Both the position numbers and the translations under genes were made by a program. Below are positions 61,787-64,000 of a DNA stretch of 64,000 bases, piece by piece. Each line of letters opens with the position of its first letter. The first letter of the stretch is position 1. The stretch covers positions 3,947,501 to 4,011,500 of the forward strand of contig CP070233.1 in the NCBI GenBank assembly GCA_017355425.1, read 5' to 3'. The stretch comes from Dolichospermum sp. DET69. Lineage in GTDB: Bacteria > Cyanobacteriota > Cyanobacteriia > Cyanobacteriales > Nostocaceae. The notes beneath the pieces were generated by a model, which saw only the letters and a program-made list of their open reading frames with translations, was not told the origin of the DNA and did not search any database.

Positions 61787-61945
61787 ATGATGCTAGAAAA
61801 ACTTATACAAGCGGCTTTTATTACATTTTTATTGCAACTGATAGCAGTATTGACCAACACTACTCCCATGCACCCCAAGGCAGTCTCACCTCTTTCTGAA
61901 ATATCAGGGCCTGTAATTAGTTCGACTTTTCAGGTGTTGAAGTAG
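61787..61945 (+). CDS. Possible small membrane peptide (52 aa)
   Basis: An ATG with a good ribosome site (GTGAGGGGT) opens a 52-residue frame beginning MMLEKLIQAAFITFLLQLIA, a hydrophobic helix or signal, then a short polar part ending SSTFQVLK. It is free of repeats and stands between two minus-strand genes. Not recognised; it may be a genuine small protein or chance. Confidence 0.4.
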   Translation: MMLEKLIQAAFITFLLQLIAVLTNTTPMHPKAVSPLSEISGPVISSTFQVLK

Positions 61946-61987
61946 AGGAAATAGGGAGCAGGAAGAATTTTACCTTTTCCCTGCTTG

Positions 61988-62491
61988 CTAATCTTCACCA
62001 TCAGAGAGGTGAATTAATGTTTCTGTAATAATTGCGGGTAACTCTTTTGGTGAATAGATGTAAGTTAGGGTTAAAAACTTTAAAGTTGTGTGCATTAAAT
62101 CGATTCTATCTATGATGCCAGCTAATTGAATTTGATTATATTTGCCATTCATCACTTCTAAGCTGGCATCAGCTATGGCATCTTCTATAACTTCCTCTTC
62201 GATGAAATTTTCCCATTCATCTTGATTGATGTAATAGGATTTTTTATTCTCTTTGAGATTCACATCTTGAATTTCTCGGATACTATTCCGAATAGAAGCA
62301 ATCCAAGAATTTGTGAATCGCTGTTCTATTTGATTCTTAATTAAATGTATTAAGAGAATTTTGAGGAAGGATCTAATTTGCCGGATAATCGCCTTTTTAC
62401 TCATTCCTTCTAAGTCATCTACAATTGCTAAGGCATCTGCGTAACGTCCTTGTAAAATACTATCTCTGAGGTTGATTAATTCTTGTGTCAT
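61988..62491 (-). CDS. DUF29-related protein
   Basis: A 167-residue helical protein related to DUF29 by pattern: ELINLRDSILQGRYADALAIVDDLEGMSKKAIIRQIRSFLKILLIHLIKNQ and NSIREIQDVN, but more diverged than the gene at 15651. No catalytic residues are evident. The ATG lies beside the right end of a decayed IS605-type element, which may supply its upstream region. Function unknown. Confidence 0.6.
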   Translation of the reverse strand: MTQELINLRDSILQGRYADALAIVDDLEGMSKKAIIRQIRSFLKILLIHLIKNQIEQRFTNSWIASIRNSIREIQDVNLKENKKSYYINQDEWENFIEEEVIEDAIADASLEVMNGKYNQIQLAGIIDRIDLMHTTLKFLTLTYIYSPKELPAIITETLIHLSDGED

Positions 62492-62494
62492 AAA

Positions 62495-62690
62495 ACCTCG
62501 CGGTATGCGGGAAACTCAGTGGCTTTAGCCGGTGAGAGGGAAGCGACACGAGTGAATTTATTCACTGTGGTATTTAAATGCTGATTTTTGAATGGATATA
62601 ATCCCGGGAACCAGCAAACCCGTTCAAGTCCCCTCGCCCAACTAATCCAAAATGTCTTGTCTTTAACCAACGACTTAACAAACAGTCTTG
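62495..62690 (-). mobile_element. Decayed IS605-type right-end remnant
   Basis: On the minus strand an open tail reads GDLNGFAGSRDYIHSKISI and is followed by a CTCACCGGC/GCCACTGAG imperfect hairpin (about 62511-62535), matching the style of the right ends at 43935 and 54890. The AGTGTCAA end is not conserved and no TnpB core is present. Confidence 0.4.
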
Positions 62691-62867
62691 CAGATAATCC
62701 GATAGCGTAGCGTGGCGTAAGCCATACTGGGGAAGTATTCGGAAGTGCGTATCAGGATTAGTCTCAATGGGCTAGTCGCTGCTTGTGTTGTAAAGTTTGT
62801 TCTTTACAAGCTCAATCCCTTTAGGGTTGAGTCAGTGACTTGTATTAACCTCCAATCTAGTTATATT
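62691..62867. repeat. REP-like and stem-loop relics
   Basis: GATAGCGTAGCGTGGCGTAAGC at about 62700-62722 is REP-like. A CTCAATCCCTTTAGGGTTGAG hairpin near 62811-62832 resembles an IS605-type end. No gene. Confidence 0.45.
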
Positions 62868-62926
62868 TTATAACGGTATGCACTCTTTGTGAGATACATT
62901 CAGTAAATCGCAAAGCCTGTAGGGGC

Positions 62927-63166
62927 GGGGAAACCCCCTGACAGGTGTAGGTTTTTAATATTCTCTGTAAAGGCCAGACCGGGAAGACAAGGAAGGATAG
63001 TAGACAAGGAGGATTTTATCCACAAAATACTCAATTCATGGGTTGTTTTGTTACTAATCATCCATTCATTTGTCCGGTTTTCCTCCCTTGTCACCTTGTC
63101 ACCTTGTCTGCCTTGTCTTGTCCTCAAGACAATGTAAAAAACCTACACTTGTCAGGGGGAAACCCC
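62927..63166. mobile_element. MITE (CTGACA-GTGTAGG family), copy B, nested
   Basis: Element 62938-63155 (218 bp) is the reverse complement of copy A at 26832-27050, with ends CTGACAGGTGTAGGTTTTT and AAAACCTACACTTGTCAG. It is flanked by the perfect 11-bp direct repeat GGGGAAACCCC, which is the central stem of the outer MITE. Confidence 0.85.
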
Positions 63167-63193
63167 GCCCTCAATAGTATTACATCAAGGGCT

Positions 63194-63559
63194 TTGACAC
63201 TCCCCGGTCTAAAGACGCGGGGATTCTATAGAGAGTTTCAGTCTATATCTCTCAGTTATCCCAGCTTCAGGCATTGCCTTAAATATTTGGGTTCTTGCCC
63301 TGATCCTGTTTGCCATTACTGGCAGAATCATCTCTGACAAGCGTAACTTTCCGAGAGTCCCCCGGTAGGTTTTTAATGTCTTTGCTGACAATTTAATTGT
63401 CTCACGAATATGGATTAAAATTTGAAATAATTTCAAATTTTTAAATTAATGTCAATGCAGGATAAAGGAAAGCCTCTAGCCTTCATCCCTTGTCTAAAGC
63501 ACAGATGTAGCTGACTTAGGAAGCTACATCTTCAAGGGTTTTCGGCATTTCCCTTATAA
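63194..63559 (-). mobile_element. Deleted IS605-type element, nested
   Basis: Read on the minus strand it starts with the same left end as the complete IS (TTATAAGGGAAATGCCG at 63559 down to the hairpin) and ends with the same right-end pattern (GAATCCCCGC..CGGGGAGTGTCAA at 63194). About 360 bp remain instead of 2.3 kb. A 75-residue frame inside (ending in IESPRL) has no TnpB core. It is a non-autonomous derivative mobilisable in trans by a TnpA elsewhere, by inference. Confidence 0.7.
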
Positions 63560-63578
63560 CCGCTATAGAGTTTAATTT

Positions 63579-64000
63579 CTAATTTCGCCCTGCGGTAGTA
63601 GTCATGACTTTATTTTTGGTAGTTTGATTATTTCCACCTGCAATGCTGCGGAAATATAGACTACCAATAGTGGTAAGAAATATGAAATATCCTACAGCTT
63701 GAACAATATAAATTTTGTCCCTATAACCAAATAAGGATTTGAGAATGATGCCGGGAAACTGTTCATCAGATAGGATTTTTTCAGTATTCCAAACTATTGG
63801 ACCTAAGATACAAGAGTGAATTCTGGTAAAGTGTTCATAATAGAAACAAAGATTTTCGGAAGAACGACTACTCAGAGCTAAATTAGCTGTAGCTTCATCA
63901 AAATGTTGTAAACCAGAAACCACTAATCCAGAAACAATTAATATTAATAAAACGCCCATGACTTGGAAGAATTGGCGAATATTAATTTTCACGCCCCATT
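63579..64000 (-). CDS. Ftr1-like iron permease, C-terminal part (cut by window edge)
   Basis: At least 140 residues, open past the window edge. Two hydrophobic helices are visible (FFQVMGVLLILIVSGLVVSGL and IYIVQAVGYFIFLTTIGSLYF), separated by a loop with an LSDEQFPGIILKSLFGYRDK segment. This fits the end of the seven-helix Ftr1/EfeU high-affinity iron permease family, whose last helices follow a similar ILNxxxGxGxxLKxLxGY stretch. The first GTG at 63992 is internal; the gene begins beyond 64000. The REGLE motifs needed for certainty lie outside the window. Confidence 0.6.
   Translation of the reverse strand, partial: WGVKINIRQFFQVMGVLLILIVSGLVVSGLQHFDEATANLALSSRSSENLCFYYEHFTRIHSCILGPIVWNTEKILSDEQFPGIILKSLFGYRDKIYIVQAVGYFIFLTTIGSLYFRSIAGGNNQTTKNKVMTTTAGRN

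Larger units (their letters stand above)
62870..63567. mobile_element. Outer MITE (ATAGCGGT family) split by two other elements
   Basis: Left end ATAACGGTATGCACTC..GAGATACA and right end AACCGCTATA match the 104-bp element at 16225-16328, but 698 bp separate them here. The gap is filled by a CTGACA-type MITE and a deleted IS605-type element. Removing both leaves a unit of about the expected size. Confidence 0.65.

Noticed and set aside
62600-62640. tRNA gene suggested by a GTTCAAGTCCC motif
   Set aside because: The bases before the motif (CAAACCC) do not pair with those after it, and no acceptor or anticodon arm can be drawn.
63209-63436. 75-residue frame as TnpB C-terminal part
   Set aside because: It lies in the right place of the deleted IS but lacks the zinc ribbon and RuvC-III motifs; kept only as part of the element.

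Overview
The window reads as chromosomal DNA of a filamentous, Nostocales-type cyanobacterium. It is AT-rich, dotted with HIP1 octamers (GCGATCGC, for example near 873, 2374, 10034 and 52150), and carries short tandem 7-mer tracts of the kind common in Nostoc and Anabaena. Marker genes are cyanobacterial: a Psb32-like PSII repair protein, a CRR6-type NDH-1 assembly factor, a Ycf55/DUF3685 protein, FurC/PerR, the clpR-clpP3 pair, a second clpP, a PAO/Tic55-type Rieske oxygenase and a DUF760 protein. No rRNA, tRNA or CRISPR array was recognised.

Layout. 1-11 kb is mostly housekeeping: HhoA-type protease, scpB, ispD, a GT9 glycosyltransferase, CRR6, furC, DUF3685, a flavoprotein, cobD and HU. 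11.4-18.2 kb is an accessory zone: an IS630 stump, two related hairpin units that may be small RNAs, a tandem pair of VWA proteins, a DUF29 protein, and a gene graveyard (15.6-18.2 kb) with a broken YgiT/DUF4258-type toxin-antitoxin pair, other gene stubs and three MITEs. 18.4-43.3 kb returns to core and conserved genes (clpR-clpP3-dnaJ-like, Rieske oxygenase, moaD, sbcD, cysH, psb32, RibD-like, histidine kinase, P-type ATPase, recF, mgtC), interrupted by a small copper-handling pair, an intact TumA/TumE module and many repeats. 43.4-55 kb holds a tnpB-less IS relic, a PEP-synthase-like enzyme, a single-chain type IIG restriction-modification enzyme, a baeRF3 protein, aroK and an IS1341-type element. 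54.9-62.5 kb has lapA-like, ubiX, rnr, clpP and small conserved genes. 62.5-63.6 kb is a nest of elements inside one another, and the window ends in the 3' part of an Ftr1-like permease gene.

The most unusual locus is the IS element at about 52585-54890. Its tnpB gene is split exactly before the RuvC-II coding segment by a 783-bp insert that is almost entirely one GIY-YIG endonuclease gene. The two tnpB parts stay in the same phase, the endonuclease stop overlaps an ATG opening the C-terminal half (ATGA), and there is no room for a group I intron and no open frame for an intein. This looks like a homing endonuclease gene parasitising a transposon nuclease gene, possibly leaving a translationally coupled split TnpB. 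A divergent 52-residue ribbon-helix-helix-like gene sits in the left end of the same element.

Other points: a hairpin loop that is inverted between two copies of that IS left end; a three-level nest of elements; several MITEs whose direct repeats can be read exactly; a Glu in place of the receiver phospho-Asp in the DUF3685 protein; and a lipoamide-dehydrogenase-like flavoprotein without its redox cysteines. All functional calls rest on reading motifs by eye; no searches were run.
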